Shown: positions 8,701 through 21,160, counted from the first letter of the stretch. The stretch: DNA of 64,000 bases from Euphorbia lathyris (GCF_963576675.1 NC_088918.1:63133001-63197000); one strand, 5' to 3'. The notes: a model not told the origin generated them from the letters alone. Made by a program: numbers and translations.

Positions 8701-11306
8701 CCATGCATTTGAGGATGAGACTTTTTGGAGAGCTTCTCACTCTAAGGAAATTTTTAGAGAGAGAAAGTGATTTTTTTTGGGAAAAACATTTTTTTCCTAA
8801 AAAATCCAAATATTCCAAAGTTAAATATTTTACCAAAAACACCGAAAAATCACAATTCGTGGAATCAACCGACTTCAGCTGTCAATACTAATCTTGAGGT
8901 ATTATCACTACAAAAAAAAAAAGAATCATTGGAGACGGAAAAAATTGTCTCCCAAAATAAGAAAAATTGTCCCCTTTAGTTTTGGAGACAATTTTTATCG
9001 TCCCCTGGATTCGTCCTCCATGCGAGCGTACCCTATTCTATAGGGGACGAAATAGATGATGCCGTCCCCATTTTATGAGACGACATATGTCCGTAAAATT
9101 GGAGACAAATGTCGTCCCCGTTTCTAGGAACGGTTGTCGTCCCCGTTTCTAGAGAGACGATTGTCGTCCATGCAAAGGAGACGATTTTGTCCCTATTCGT
9201 AGGAGACGATCTTTTGTCTTCAAAGAAAGAGACAATTGTCGTCCCTATGAAATGAAGACGACTTTTATCCCTATTCTTAAGGACGATTTTTTATCTCCAA
9301 ATAAAGAGACGACTGTCGTCCCTATGCATATGAGACAAATTTTGCCCCTATTCCTAGGGCATGACTTTTTATCTCCAAATGAAGAGAGGACCATCGTCCT
9401 ATGCATAAAAGACAACTTTTATCCCTTATTTATAGGACAATTATTTGGATTGAAGAGAGCTTATACACATAACACAAATAACATATTATAGGATGTTATC
9501 ATAGTAGCAAAACAGAATTAAAGAGAAATAAGGTGCAGACAGAACCTGATCAAGGTATTTATTTTGTTTGCATTCCATCCAGAATCTTGATTTTTCTAAC
9601 TTTTTTCAGGCCTATGTAATCTGGAACCTATTAAAGACAACAAAATGTAACATAAAATTTAAATCCTAGTTACGATTCACTTATAAGAGATAATCAAATT
9701 CAATAAAGAAATGCAAAAAACATAACATACAAGCAAATTTAAACCCATGTCCGAATTGCATATTAGACCAGGTATATCAAACATATCTCATTGGATCTCC
9801 ATTCATGTGACATATTTCTTAACAAGAAAAAAAACATAATCCACAAACTCAATACACAAGTCAACGCCTTTGAAATGACAAATTTCAATTTGCAAAACAA
9901 TTACCTTAAACATTCCTAACTGTTCTCTAATAAATTACCAGTTAAAGAAATGAATGACTTTCAGAAAAAGGACAACCCACTTAAAATACAAGTATTTTAA
10001 CAAGATAAGACACCTACAATCTGAATAAGGATTGGAGGTTTTGTAGTTTAAAAGGATGACTTGGCTAGTTACACTAACCTAGTTCATGATCGAAAAATAG
10101 CATGTCAAGCTAATAGAGATTGTAGATGTGGACCCTAATAACTGCAAGTAACTAGTGACCATAAAAAAATAAAGAATCATCACAGCAAAACCCTTTTTCA
10201 AAGTGAATTCAGTCTCAAATTAGTGGATTTTGCACAATAAAATACTATGACTATATATAGACAAGAGACTATGAAAAGCTATTATTGTATATAAATCCAG
10301 ATCAACAGACAATGTTAGATTGAGAAGATGCTTAAATTATAAACAATAGAGAATTAGTTTCCATATAATCCATACCTCTATAACATATTTTCTTGAAATT
10401 CCTTGGGAACTCGCTGTCAATGTAATTTTGGCAACTGCAAAAAAACTTGGATCATATGTGGAAATTGAATTAATTTCAGATTGTATCATAAGCAGGTTTA
10501 AAGGGAATCCAAATAAGATTTATTACTTGTAGAAACTACAAATTTACTCAACTTTCCATTTCTTCAACTACAAAATAATATAATACAAACTTACCCAACT
10601 TTCCATTTTTTCAGACACAAGCCTAAGGCTCTGATTCAGAATCCCTAGCAGTTCTGAAAAGTAACAAATTTTCACCAAATTTAGAAGGCTAAAAGAACAT
10701 ACAAAATAATAGGCAAGCCAACATAAACAACAATTGAGTATAGGGGAATTAAAATGACAGCCAAAAAACAACAATGGTTTACAAAATGGTAGATCAATGC
10801 ACTGGTATATTCTTCTCACCATTTTGTAACCTCTATATATTCTGTAACATGAAGCAAATAATGACCAACAAGAAAGTGATCAACAGAAACCATGTTGCCT
10901 TTCTTCCATTTCTTTACAAGAACACTTAATCTCTTCAATCGAGAGACCAAAACCTGTGGAAATAGAATAGTTGCATCTAATAGTTACAAAATAATTAACC
11001 ATTAGCTCTAGATTATTGCATTGAACAAGCAAATGCACAAAAAATAGAGAAAGCAATTTACCTGCTCAAAAGGATGACCTCAAATGAATCAAAAGGCAAA
11101 TCTTGTTCATAGTTGTTCAGTGGCAAGAAAGACCTATCACGTCATGCATCATGAAAGCCATCTGCAAGATAACAGAGGTGCTCAAGATAATAGAGTTGTT
11201 GATATGATCCAATAAAGGGAGTGCTTAAAAAGCATACCATCTAATGTTATGAAATTAGTCCAATTCAACTAAGAAAATAAAGTGAAATAGCTATGAAGTA
11301 AAAAGA

Positions 11307-11500
11307 GTACCAATTTAGGTTCCAACTAGATAATAGCACCAATATAGGCTTAAAGTTTAAAAAAGAGTACCAATTTAGGCCCCGATAATGGAACGAGACA
11401 CGTCATTGATACTACTCTATTATCGAGGCCTAAATTGGTACATTTTTAAAACGTTAAGCCTATATTGGTGCTATTTTGTACGTGGAGCCTAAATTGATAC
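11307..11500. mobile_element. Foldback MITE, copy 1
   Basis: An almost full-length inverted repeat: the left half has CCAATTTAGG, CACCAATATAGGCTTAA and CCGATAATG; the right half carries their reverse complements. A second, more diverged copy lies at 54544-54817, inside another transposon. The family is not named here. Confidence 0.7.
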
Positions 11501-12113
11501 TTCCTCAAAAATTATAGGCCTATTTTGGTACCTTATCCCCAAAATAAATTGATGCATTTCAATTGGTAAAGACATCATCAAATTGCATTTTTGAATATTC
11601 AAACTGAAAAAAAATGTTATGATTCATAACTCCTAAAGAGACAACACATATGTTTATACTTCATGGTATTAGATTTTTCTGAATAAAATTGCAGCATATG
11701 CCTGCATCAGAGATTATCTAATTCATAGAACCAACTTAACTTAGAGTATGTTAGAGACAACATTGTTCAAATTGACATTCCAAAATCCAAACCCTACACT
11801 AGTATACAACTATAGGTCTATCTAACCACAGCAAAACCCAAGCTAACAAATGAGTCACCTGATTCACTTACACAACTAAATGAGCAAGAAATGAAAAGAG
11901 TTGCACAAAACTTTACCAACTGTGAACTTGTTCACTGCAATGGAGAAACATAACTGGCATATCAACACATCACATCCAAAATCTGATTTGACAACTATAC
12001 TAATTTATGTGATTAATAACTATAATGCATAGGAAAAAGAACAATTAAAGATGGAAAAACATAACCCAATAATAATGAACATGACTACAGAGATGAAAAA
12101 ATTATAGGTGCAC

Positions 12114-12593
12114 TCAGCCAACTATTGCAAGCAAGATTTGCCTAACTACTAGAACTGAATAAAACAGTGACCCCAATATACCAGTGAGAGCATAAGCTAT
12201 GGCACAAAAAGGAAGTGCCCTAGGTTCCTTTGCTGACAAGGTCGTTGTTCCCAGTCCATGAGCACTAAAAGAATCAACAACAAGGCTGGTTACTACAACT
12301 AGTACAGCTGTGAGGGACACATTGTTACCTGCAACCAATTAAACATTAGTACTAAATTTTATTTGAACATCTAAAACTCCCATGTATTTTCTTGAGTACG
12401 GAATTAAAATTGTACCATCAAACAATGACACTACAATGAGTGCTAATGCCACATTTATACATCTGGAAGGAATTGATACGATCAAGGTTAACTCTAGCCC
12501 AACAAGGCATTCGACAAGAGCAATTGAATACAAGGAGAATACTATTGAAATAATTAAAGATGTAAAAGTCTCATCCGCATATCTCTTTACAAG
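12114..12593 (-). pseudogene. PLGG1: Captured 3' part of PLGG1 (plastidial glycolate/glycerate translocator, LrgB family)
   Basis: Two exons with intact splice signals: 12416-12593 after a TTTTTGCAG acceptor, and 12114-12328 after TTGGTTGCAG, joined in frame across a GTACAATT donor. The protein is hydrophobic and carries LrgB-type membrane motifs: LVGLELTLIVSIPSRCINVA, then NNVSLTAVLVVVTSLV and SAHGLGTTTLSAKEP, ALPFCAIAYALTGILGS. It ends VRQILLAIVG with a stop, which looks like the natural C-terminus. PLGG1 exchanges glycolate and glycerate across the chloroplast envelope in photorespiration. Only the last part is present, and about 30 residues expected between VVVTSLV and SAHGLG are missing. 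The fragment sits inside CACTA-1, so it is a transduplicated gene piece. The family identification is by recognition and not by search. Confidence 0.75.
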
Positions 12594-13818
12594 CTGCAAA
12601 AACATGCAACATATTTTAAACTCATGACTAAATATTAATATAATTCAAACTCGTATGAAGTTGGAAAAAGAGAAAATTAACAAATTAGTTGTGAAAAAGA
12701 ATGAATCACCTTTCTTTTCTTCAACATTGAGAAAGGCAAAAGAAACAATAACAGAGCCCAAAAACAACACATCATCCACTCTATGATTAGATTCTGCCTT
12801 TATTAGGTAATCTCATGTATGTGTTGAAAGAAATTCTAACATTAAGTATAGATAAAAAAGACCTACGAGATAGTAAGTCTAAGGAGAAAATGGGATATGG
12901 TGTTTCAGTGAGTATTAACATTTTTCAACTGACAGTAATGATTTGTAAAACAAGGCATGAATCGAGGGTCTACTTTCAAAGATCTTATCAACTTATGTTC
13001 CATAAGCTAGGCAAAATGGTTTCCAGCAGAGAGAATGCCAACAATAAGTTCACAGGTGCTTGCCATTTACTAGACAAAATTACCCTTATTGCCTCTACTA
13101 ACACTTAGATGGTTCTAAGCTAAAGTTGATGATTTATCCCTCCTCCACATAAGTCTTCCATTTCAAACCCCCCAAATTATATATATTTAATCAATTGGAT
13201 ATATAGGGTTTGAAAAAATTTAAAATTATCAAAACCCCCAAAATTTATCAAAAACCCCTAAACTATATATACTGAAACAAATTTAACTTGAAACCCTGAA
13301 TGTTAGTAACACAATCAACGAAATCAAGCCTTCGATTTCATGTAATTGTCGAAACAAAAATAAAAAAATTACCTCAATACGCCAGAGTTCGATCTCCCGT
13401 AGCCGCCGTAACCACAACTTCTGCTAACAGCTCTGTCATTAGTTTATAGAAAGATAAAATGACGAACAAACAAAGGAAGTTCGGAGAGGGGTGGTCGGAG
13501 AAAGAAACGTGAACGAACGTGAAGTATAGATGGATGAACGAAGGAGGCCAAGGAGAGAAAACAGAAAAGCTGCGAGAAAAGCACGATAGAAATATGGGAA
13601 ATGATATAATTTCTATCCCTAAATCTTAAAATTTAATATTTATAAAATTTTAATATTATATATTATTATATATTTTTGTCCCCAATGTTTAATTAAAAAG
13701 GAAAAAGAGACTATTAATAAATTAGTCCCCAGTTAAAATTGGAAAACAATATTTGAGGACAATATATTTAAATTGTCCTTCATTTTTATCCCAAATAATC
13801 ATTTATTTTGTAGTGTAT

Positions 13819-15002
13819 CCGAGGACTAGACTCGTTTTATTTACTTTATTTATTTATTTATCATTTTAGTTATTTATTTTAAAGTTTTATTTATTTAGTT
13901 AATTATTTATTTATCACGTTTTATTTATTATTCCGTATTTATTTAATTTTCGTCTCGTGTTAAACAAACTTTTGGTTTTGTTTTTGAAATAAAAAACCTC
14001 GTTTTAATATCCCAATACGAACCGTGATCCGACTCAAAGGTAGTTCGGGATTAAAAAACGTTGTAATTATAAGTTTTGAAAATATTTCTAAATAACGTTT
14101 AAAAATAAAACGTCATTTTAGGAGTTTCCGTTATAGACTATGATCCTATTTTGGTAGTTCGGAGGTCCAAAATGATAGAATAGATTTAATCTAAAGCATT
14201 TGAATAAATCTGGAAAGTATAGGGACTGTTTCTGATATTCTGTCATTTCTGTCACTAACAGTAGATTAGCGACGGATTTTCCGTCGGTAATCTGCTGGAA
14301 TCCGAAAATCACCCTTTTAACCCTCTTTTCTCAACTTTTTGATATTTATACTTGTGTAAATATGTATTTAATTATGTAATATGTTTATAAAAATTATTTT
14401 TAAGTCCTATAACTATTAATTATGTATTATATAGCTATTTATTTCATGTTGAAATTTAATTTGTTCGAATTTAATGTTATAAAGTAATATATGTATGTAT
14501 ATATATATATATATATATAGTTTTTGGGTTGTTTGGGTTATATTAGCTATTATTAGGTGAAACCATTTTGGGATAAATGATATTCTCTTATTTTGAGATT
14601 TTTGCCCATTGTTTTTACATAGCTTTAACTAGAATAAAAAATGTATTATATTTAGTATTCTTTCTCATTTTCTTTATTATATCATATAGTATTTCTTACT
14701 CATTTTTATCTATAGATATATCCTTACTTTTAGATAAAACTACGTATATATACGTATTTCTATTTTATTTTTGTATATATGTATATATTTTAAATATATT
14801 TGATTGGGTAAATTTGGCCTTAATTTGTTAATTATTGTAATGATGTTCAAGTAAGGGCTAATTGAGTAAAAATGAGAAAATAAAAGACAAAAAGAGATTT
14901 CAAGTTGTTTGTTTAAATTAAAAGCTTTTCTAGATATTCCTAAAGTGTAAATAACGTTTTTTGTCATTTTTAAACCGTTTCCAAAACATCACGTGTTGAA
15001 AC
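13819..15002 (+). other. Middle part of the Tat-1 LTR
   Basis: AT-rich LTR sequence with a TA microsatellite near 14490-14520. Near 14005-14060 and 14125-14180 are two related phrases with ACCGTGATCC or ACTATGATCC followed by GTAGTTCGG, shared with Tat-2. No coding signal was seen. Confidence 0.6.
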
Positions 15003-15267
15003 CTTAATCCGTTCCAATGGCGGATTGAGCGAACCTTGTAATTAAAATCGTTTTCTCTTTGTAAATAATAGAGTTTTGAATCGTTTTCTTGTCTAAATGA
15101 TTTTGTACAAAAATAAATGGACTTGTATGCTTAACCACGTTTTTTGTTAAAACTTCTTATCTCACTTTTTCAAACACTCGAGTCGTTCCAACGGCGATTC
15201 GAGTCAATGTCATGTAAATTAACGGGGTTTTTGAAACGTACCTAAATCGTTCCAATGGCGATTAAGG
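15003..15267 (+). other. Three stem-loops with an invariant TTCCAAYGG loop in the LTR
   Basis: The stem-loops lie at 15003-15029, 15177-15203 and 15241-15267. Each has 9-base arms around a 9-base loop TTCCAATGG or TTCCAACGG. The arms differ (CTTAATCCG, CTCGAGTCG, CCTAAATCG), but each pairs with its own partner, allowing G-U pairs and one mismatch in the third. The Tat-2 LTRs have the same three. Each is followed by a shared phrase of the GAACCATGTAA type. Confidence 0.65.
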
Positions 15268-15839
15268 TACGAACCATGTAAATAAACTCGTTTTTGGGGA
15301 ATGAGATTAGCTTAGAATTAGTATAGACTAAGGCATAAAATCACATTGTGAATAAATCGATTCTTTCTTCTCCCCCTCTCTCTCCTATGTATTTTAAATT
15401 TATGCAAAATGGGTGATTCTTTACTAAAATGACTTTTAATGACATGCTCAAAACGGTTTTCAAATTGAGAAAGAAAAGGTTTCAAATGAATTTTAAACTT
15501 AAAGAAATATGCGATTAGTCCGTTATCGCCTAACACGCTGAGTAGGAGGCCGGTGGTTCATAACCGGGCGATGTCGGGGTGCCTAGTAGCCTTTCTCCAG
15601 AAAGGAGCTAGCCTTCTCGGCTCGTACCTAAGTTTCCCGAACCCTCACCGGTCTCCCGCAAGGGATCGGTGTTCATTTTCCCATTCGTGGGTGGCGACTC
15701 TTCCATACTCCGAGCTCCGGTCCTACCGAGCAGCTTGATTCCACGATTGGTTGCTTTCGGCGCCAATCACCGCTTACGTCGCCATGAGGTGTCCACCCCC
15801 CGGTCCGCCCGGGCGAGGCCGTCGGCACCTTGTCTAACA

Positions 15840-17154
15840 CACGTACATGTTAATATATACTTATATATATATATCTTTATATATAAATTTTACAACTTAT
15901 TTAGTTCCAAAAGTTTACTTATTCTACATGCTTATGATAAGAGGAGAGAGAGTGAGATGGAACCCAGCATACCGACCTTTCATCCATGGAATCTACAGTT
16001 CTTTAAGCTTCTAGAGTCCCAGTCTAACGTTCACTTCAACTAGCTGTAAAATTTAGCGATTTATATGAGTCGCAACTCAGTGAATATAAACAATCAATGA
16101 ATACCAATCACAAACAATCACGCAAACAAGTCTCACACCCAAGTCATACAAATGCAAATGAATGAACCGTTTTATTAATGTTGTGACACCGCCAGTCAGT
16201 CACTACCCGAGATCAAATAACAGGTAACAGGTATAACACAATCTTGTTTCGGTCCATGTAATGAAGTAGTCCACGTATTGACCATTTAGGTCCAAGTAGT
16301 CCAAATATTGACCTTATAGGTCCAAGTAATATATTTTCACTTATCCTAATATTATTATTCTAATGTCCCTAACAATGTCATGTAATGCATATATCTATAT
16401 GAAATGAAATGCATAAAATTGAGATGTTACAACACTAGTTCGTTCTCCATCGTTTATCCCTTTCCCTGTGCTCTTTCTTTGTATCTTCTAAAGTCGAAGT
16501 AAAGCACCCCACTACATATGCTCGACCACACAAAAAGAAGAAGCAAATTCCACCATCAGTGATCTGGTCGATCTCCACCCTTACCTTTTGCTTCAATTTC
16601 ATCTAAATACTGAGAAGGAATGTGAATAGTTTTTGGTTCTGGAATATCATTTACTGTAATTTTAGTTTTAGCCTCTTTTCTGACAAGAAACAATCAATTT
16701 TTCAGTGTAAAACAATCAATTAAAGGTTTCAAGCATCAGGTGTTAATAATTACCAGGAAAACCCCAATATCACCGTAAAAAGTGTTAATAATTTCCAGGA
16801 AAAACTCAATATCATAATCGTAAAATGTGTTAATAATTTCAAGAAAAAACCCACTATCAAGTTTTGCAGTGGGTTTTCTCTTATTTGTTGAGGTTTATGT
16901 TTTTTAGTTGTAATTATTATTAATGAATTAAGTTGAGAGAAGATTTTGGTTCGAAAAAAAATCCAGATAAAGAGAAAAAGGAGAAAGGGAGAAGAGACGT
17001 GAAGGTGATGGGGATTAATCCTAATTATATTTTTTGCCCGTAATTATTTTTATTGAGTTGTTAATTCTTTTAACAGATGTAATTTTTAATGGCCAAGCCA
17101 TACCACATCACTTTTTTTATGTGGTATGCCCAGTATACAATAAAATTTCTCTAA
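15840..17154. other. Flanking sequence right of Tat-1
   Basis: No gene was recognised. Near 16738-16860 a unit with GTGTTAATAATTTCCAGGAAAAAC occurs three times. The short repeated phrase about 'tccaagtagtccaaatattgacc' near 16260-16330 may be an LTR remnant, but I could not delimit one. Confidence 0.4.
16738..16862. repeat. Three-copy minisatellite
   Basis: Three imperfect copies of about 50 bases share the core GTTAATAATTTCCAGGAAAA followed by AATATCA. Some have small deletions. Confidence 0.7.
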
Positions 17155-17620
17155 TAGTTCGAAAATATAAAGCTTAACTTCTGAGGAAGGAGTTCTATAC
17201 TCATACTCCCATGAGAGAGAATTATCTTGTCAACTGCTTTTAATATGGTCTCAAATCTTTTATATCCCTAAAAAATTAAAATTTATACACAAAAGCATCA
17301 CTCTTTATTTGGAAATGAATTAGAACTTAAGAAACATAAACAACTCGCATGTGCAAGTGCTAATATTTCCATCTTCCATCTTTGAAAAAAGCTTAGTTTG
17401 AGATAACGCTGGAAATGCATCAAGGTATTGACGGGCCTAAATTATGTCACAAAGAAGAATGTTAGTACACTTATACAAACATACAGTTGAACCATATATA
17501 GTATACAGAAAAAATAGATTCAAAAGCATATATATGTTGTCAAGAAGAAATTTGTTAAAACATGTATCACATTGAGGACACCATCTAACTCCCGTGAATA
17601 CATCGAGAGGAAGTCAATGT
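17155..17620 (-). other. Duplicated host segment X, copy A, with a putative exon
   Basis: The segment is homologous to 56530-56995 with many substitutions. On the minus strand both copies keep a short open frame reading like FETILKAVDKIILSHGSMS here and FEAIIEATDVIILSHMSMS there, followed by a possible GT donor. The conserved reading suggests an exon of an old host gene that I do not recognise. Confidence 0.4.
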
Positions 17621-18172
17621 TGGTTACAACTCCATACATACTTATTACTTCAAATAGAAAACATCACAAAATTTGTTTCATAAAGTAATACAAAGGAAAT
17701 ATTAGAATTGTAAAATCTTGGATTGAACTCAGTTTTAAAGTTAACAAGTCAAAATGGAATGTCGCGGTACGTCTTTGGATATAAAAGGTAAATGATGGCT
17801 CTTTCTATGTTCCTGGTCTCTTCATGGTAAAAACCAAATTAGAATTACCATATCTAGAAACCTGTTCAGTACAAGTAAAACACCAATTAAGACCAAAAGA
17901 TCTTTCATTTCTAATAAAGATAAGAACAAACAGTAAGTTGGTATTTTGCTAAGCAGGAAACCCCTTAAGATCTGTTTTTGTTAACTAAAGTGTTGCAGCT
18001 TCACTTCCTATGTGGAGATATTCGTGAACAAAATGAAATCTTTGTGCATCACATAATGCAAAGACCAAAACAAGTTCAAATTAACCATAAACCATATATA
18101 TGTAATTTAAACTCGAACGATCAAAAATAGAAAATTGAAAACCATTTTAAATGACAATAGTAGAACTCTAAG
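17621..18172. other. Host sequence left of copia-1
   Basis: AT-rich sequence; I see no gene, repeat family or transposon end in it. Confidence 0.4.
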
Positions 18173-18177
18173 AGAAG

Positions 18178-18343
18178 TATTAGATATATATTGTTTATTT
18201 GTATTTATCTGTATATTCTGAACAGTTAATTACTTGATTATAGCCATCACTATAGGATTAGAGTTTCATTATAATTCAGATTGTACTCTGTATATATATG
18301 ATTCACACATGAATAATAAATCATCAAGAGTTGCACTCTATCA
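18178..18343 (+). repeat. 5' LTR of copia-1
   Basis: Begins TATTAGATATAT and ends CTCTATCA. A matching copy is at 24739-24901. It contains a TATATATATG run near 18288 that may act as the TATA region. Confidence 0.9.
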
Positions 18344-18356
18344 TGGTATCAGAGAC
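18344..18356 (+). other. Primer binding site of copia-1
   Basis: TGGTATCAGAGAC begins immediately after the LTR. It corresponds to the usual plant copia site complementary to the 3' part of initiator methionine tRNA (TGGTATCAGAGC), with one end difference. Confidence 0.85.
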
Positions 18357-18459
18357 CTAACCCTAAACTAACTCTCTCCCCTCTTTCTCTCAGTTTTTCC
18401 GATCACTCTTTTTCCTCCATAAACTTTTCCTCTGCCGACCCCTTGTCGTCCGCTCCATT

Positions 18460-19785
18460 ATGCCGGACATAACCAAAACTTCCACTCCTCCCTCATCTCC
18501 CATCCATCCCTCACTTACAATATCCAATATTTCCACATTTATCAAAATTACACTCGACATCGACAAAGGTCATTATCCCACATGGGTCGCCTTATTCAAA
18601 CTTCATGCTAAGGCTTTTCAGGTTCTCGATCACTTGACTCTCGCTGCTGATGAGACTCCTACCACCTCTCTGAAACAAAAAATAAAACTCGGACCTTTGG
18701 GCCAACATAGATGTCGTCGTTCTCCAATGGATTTATAGCACTATTTCCCTTGACTTACTCTGTACCATAATTAAAATTGACTCCACAACAACTAAAGCAT
18801 GGACCCGTCTCTAAGACATCTTCTCTGATAATAAGCATTCTTGTGCCCTTTTTCTCCAACAGGAATTCTCAAAAATCAAATTAGAGGATTTCTCAGATAT
18901 CTTATCTTACTGTCAGCAACTGAAATCTCTATCAGATCAATTGGCTAATGTTGACTATCCCGTCTCTAATGATCAAATGGTCCTACAACTCATCTTGGGA
19001 TTAACCGATGCCTATAATACAGTCGGCACTCAGATTTGTCATGGTGACTCTCTCCCTTCATTCCATAAAGCTGGGTCTATACTTGTACTGGAGGAAACCG
19101 CTCGGGCCCATAAGCATGTCGTTTCTCCAAACTCTGTCTCCCTTAATGTTACGGTGACTGAACCACCACCTCCCCCTCCGTCTTTCAACAGTCACGACTT
19201 GCGCTACATCGCAACAACCAATTTTATCGCGGTGGCCGTAATGGTGGTCGATATCATCACGGGAGAGAAGGCCAATACAGCCACCATCCTGCTGCCGTTG
19301 AATTTTAGGTACCCGACATTCCCTCCATGGGCTACTCACCTCCATGGGCATCTCAGCAACCTTGGGCCACTCTGCCTTGCCCGTATCCCACTATCCCTTG
19401 GCCGAATCAACCAAATTTGGCTTGATAGCCATCCAATTCCGGCATTTTGGGACCTCACCCCAACACACATCAGGTCAATGTCACTGTATCTCCTCAGTCC
19501 TATATTCCAACTGACATTATAGAAGCTATGCACACTATGTCAATCACACCACCACCAGAACAATGGCATATGGATACAGGCGCAACATCTTATATGACGA
19601 AAAATAAATGTACACTCACTTCTTATTTTAATATGAGCCTCAAAGGCAATATTATTGTTTGTAATGGTCATAGAGTTCCTATTTCTGGTTACGGTAATGC
19701 TTTCTTACCTAATGCACATCAACCTTTAAAACTCAATAATGTTTTGCATGCCCCTAGGTTAATTAAGAATCTTATTTCTGTGTGA
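18460..19785 (+). pseudogene. Copia-1 gag and protease region
   Basis: The gag-like N-terminus (MPDITKTSTPPSS, then ISTFIKITLDIDKGHYPTWV) resembles the retrotransposon gag family in which a short N-terminal proline and serine rich stretch precedes the coat domain. It continues in other frames with [18 protein letters not shown] and [12 protein letters not shown] after breaks near 18738 and 18930. The protease follows with WHMDTGATSYMT, whose DTGA is the aspartic protease active site. At least two frameshifts and stop codons break the chain, and it cannot make a working polyprotein. The start is the first ATG after the primer site and leader. Confidence 0.8.
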
Positions 19786-19844
19786 CAGTTTACTGTTGAT
19801 AACCACGTGTCTGTGGAATTTGATCCTTTTGGTTTCTCTGTGAA

Positions 19845-20116
19845 GGATTTACAGACGGGGATAGCTATCATGAGATGTAATAGTACGGGTGATTTATATC
19901 CAGTCGGGTCTAGCTTTTCATCATCACCTTCTAATTCTGCTCTTACTGCATTTTCTTCTGATATTTGGCACAATCGTCTGGGATTTAGAGACGGGGATAG
20001 CTATCATGAGATGTAATAGTACGGGTGATTTATATCCAGTCGGGTCTAGCTTTTCATCATCACCTTCTAATTCTGCTCTTACTGCATTTTCTTCTGATAT
20101 TTGGCACAATCGTCTG
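19845..20116 (+). repeat. 136-base tandem duplication in copia-1
   Basis: Copies 19845-19980 and 19981-20116 are identical apart from one base seen near the start (ACAGACGGGG versus AGAGACGGGG). The unit covers the sequence before the GAG-pre-integrase part, ending at GGCACAATCGTCTG. Confidence 0.9.
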
Positions 20117-20216
20117 GGACATCCAGGGCATGTAATTTTGAGCAACCCTGCAAAATAAAAATTTGATCTTATGTAATAGGAATAAGAATGTTTCTGTTTG
20201 TTCTTCTTGCGTTTAT

Positions 20217-21071
20217 CATGGTTATGTGGACCGGACCGATCGGTCCAACCTGGTTCGCCCGGAAACGGTCAAGATTACGGTTCGGGTGAAGGTATTTTTT
20301 GATATAACTGAAAACCGGATAAACCCGCTCAAACCGTCCGGGTTAACGGTGAACCGTTTGACTCGATCCTGGTTAAGCGGTCGGATTCGGTTCAATTTCA
20401 CTTATATTTTATATAAAAAATCATTTCTCTCGATCCCCGCACTCTCTCAATAAAGAAGGTGGAACTTACCACCATGCTATCATCCAATTTATGATCTAAA
20501 TCAACTATAAATGAATATATTCTATGTTACAAAAAAATATTCATTACAACATCCTTCTTCTTATATGGTTGTCCATCCTATAACAATTAAGACTCCTTTA
20601 CTATCTTAATATATATTTTTTTAGTTTATACTTTAAATATATTGAATCTTATTTTTTATTTAAACTTTATTTATATATATAATAAAATATAAATTATATT
20701 ATAAAATATACATTCTACTGTTTAGTTATATTTGCATTTTAATAATTAATAATATTAATAATAATAATACTATTTAAGATAAAAAAAGTATATATTTATA
20801 TTTTGCAATTTATATCTACATACATATTATATTTTTTGTGGTCATATTGAATTTGTTCATTATTAATATTAAAAAATGTTATTATTAGTATAGTGTTTTT
20901 ATTAATTTTGTTACTATTTTACTATAACATAAGGTTAAATATGAATAAATGTATTATTTTTCACAATATTTTTGAACCGCTATTGAACCTCGATTGAACC
21001 CCGATTAAACCTCGAATTCTTGACCATTTATCTTTTCCGGTTCTTTGACCGGTCTGGTTTTGACAACCATG
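20217..21071. mobile_element. Non-autonomous hAT-type element in copia-1 (first)
   Basis: The terminal inverted repeats start CATGGTTATG and end AACCATG. An exact 8-base target duplication GCGTTTAT flanks it (20209-20216 and 21072-21079), which fits the hAT superfamily. Both ends have inverted, GGACCGG-rich subterminal sequence; the middle is AT-rich. No transposase is present. It interrupts the copia zinc-binding region of integrase. Confidence 0.88.
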
Positions 21072-21160
21072 GCGTTTATAGAAAACAAGTTAAATTATCT
21101 TTTCAGTCCTCTAATAATTTTGCTTGCATGCCTTTTGATTTAATACACAGTGGTGTTTGG

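Larger units (their letters stand above)
8906..13815. mobile_element. CACTA-1: non-autonomous CACTA transposon in the Tat-1 LTR
   Basis: The ends are CACTACAAAAAAAAA and its inverted form ending TTTTGTAGTG, flanked by the 3-base target duplication TAT (8903-8905 and 13816-13818), as expected for CACTA elements. Dense subterminal repeats on a GTCGTCCC/GAGACGA theme fill 8930-9460, and shorter ones 13680-13800. The LTR sequence resumes exactly across the insertion, as comparison with the Tat-2 LTR shows. No transposase was recognised. The interior carries a PLGG1 gene fragment on the minus strand and a foldback MITE. The remainder (9500-11300 and 12650-13650) is AT-rich with no coding signal I can support. 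Confidence 0.92.
1..15839 (+). mobile_element. Tat-1: Ty3/gypsy Tat-lineage LTR retrotransposon, left part outside the window
   Basis: The element has the Tat order: reverse transcriptase, a degenerate gypsy RNase H, a second archaeal-type RNase H, integrase, then a long non-pol region and a 3' LTR. The 5' LTR, leader and gag lie left of the window. The LTR starts TGTAGACACC and ends TCTAACA. Its pol, triple hairpins, 3' untranslated end and the second half of its LTR match Tat-2 (29794-47104), so both belong to one family, but the first part of the LTR is unrelated in sequence. It is interrupted by a CACTA transposon inside the LTR and carries an antisense gene between pol and LTR. The target duplication cannot be checked because the left end is missing. 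Lineage assignment is established knowledge of the two-RNase-H layout; boundaries are read directly. Confidence 0.93.
8267..15839 (+). repeat. 3' LTR of Tat-1, split by a CACTA transposon
   Basis: It starts TGTAGACACC and ends TCTAACA. Without the CACTA insertion (8906-13815) and its duplicated TAT the LTR is about 2.66 kb, shorter than the 3.3-kb LTRs of Tat-2. From about 13980 onward it aligns with the Tat-2 LTRs (30860-33095). The part before 8905 does not, apart from the first bases, so the U3 regions differ. The terminal 320 bases are GC-richer and nearly identical to Tat-2. Confidence 0.9.

Noticed and set aside
1..15839. Endogenous pararetrovirus (caulimovirid-like)
   Set aside because: Integrase, LTRs, polypurine tract and two RNase H domains are present, and no movement protein is seen; this is a Ty3/gypsy Tat element.
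15553..16043. Plus-strand frames of 61 and 124 residues at the LTR end
   Set aside because: They recur in every LTR of the family because the terminal 300 bases are conserved DNA; the frames run out of the LTR into unrelated flank.
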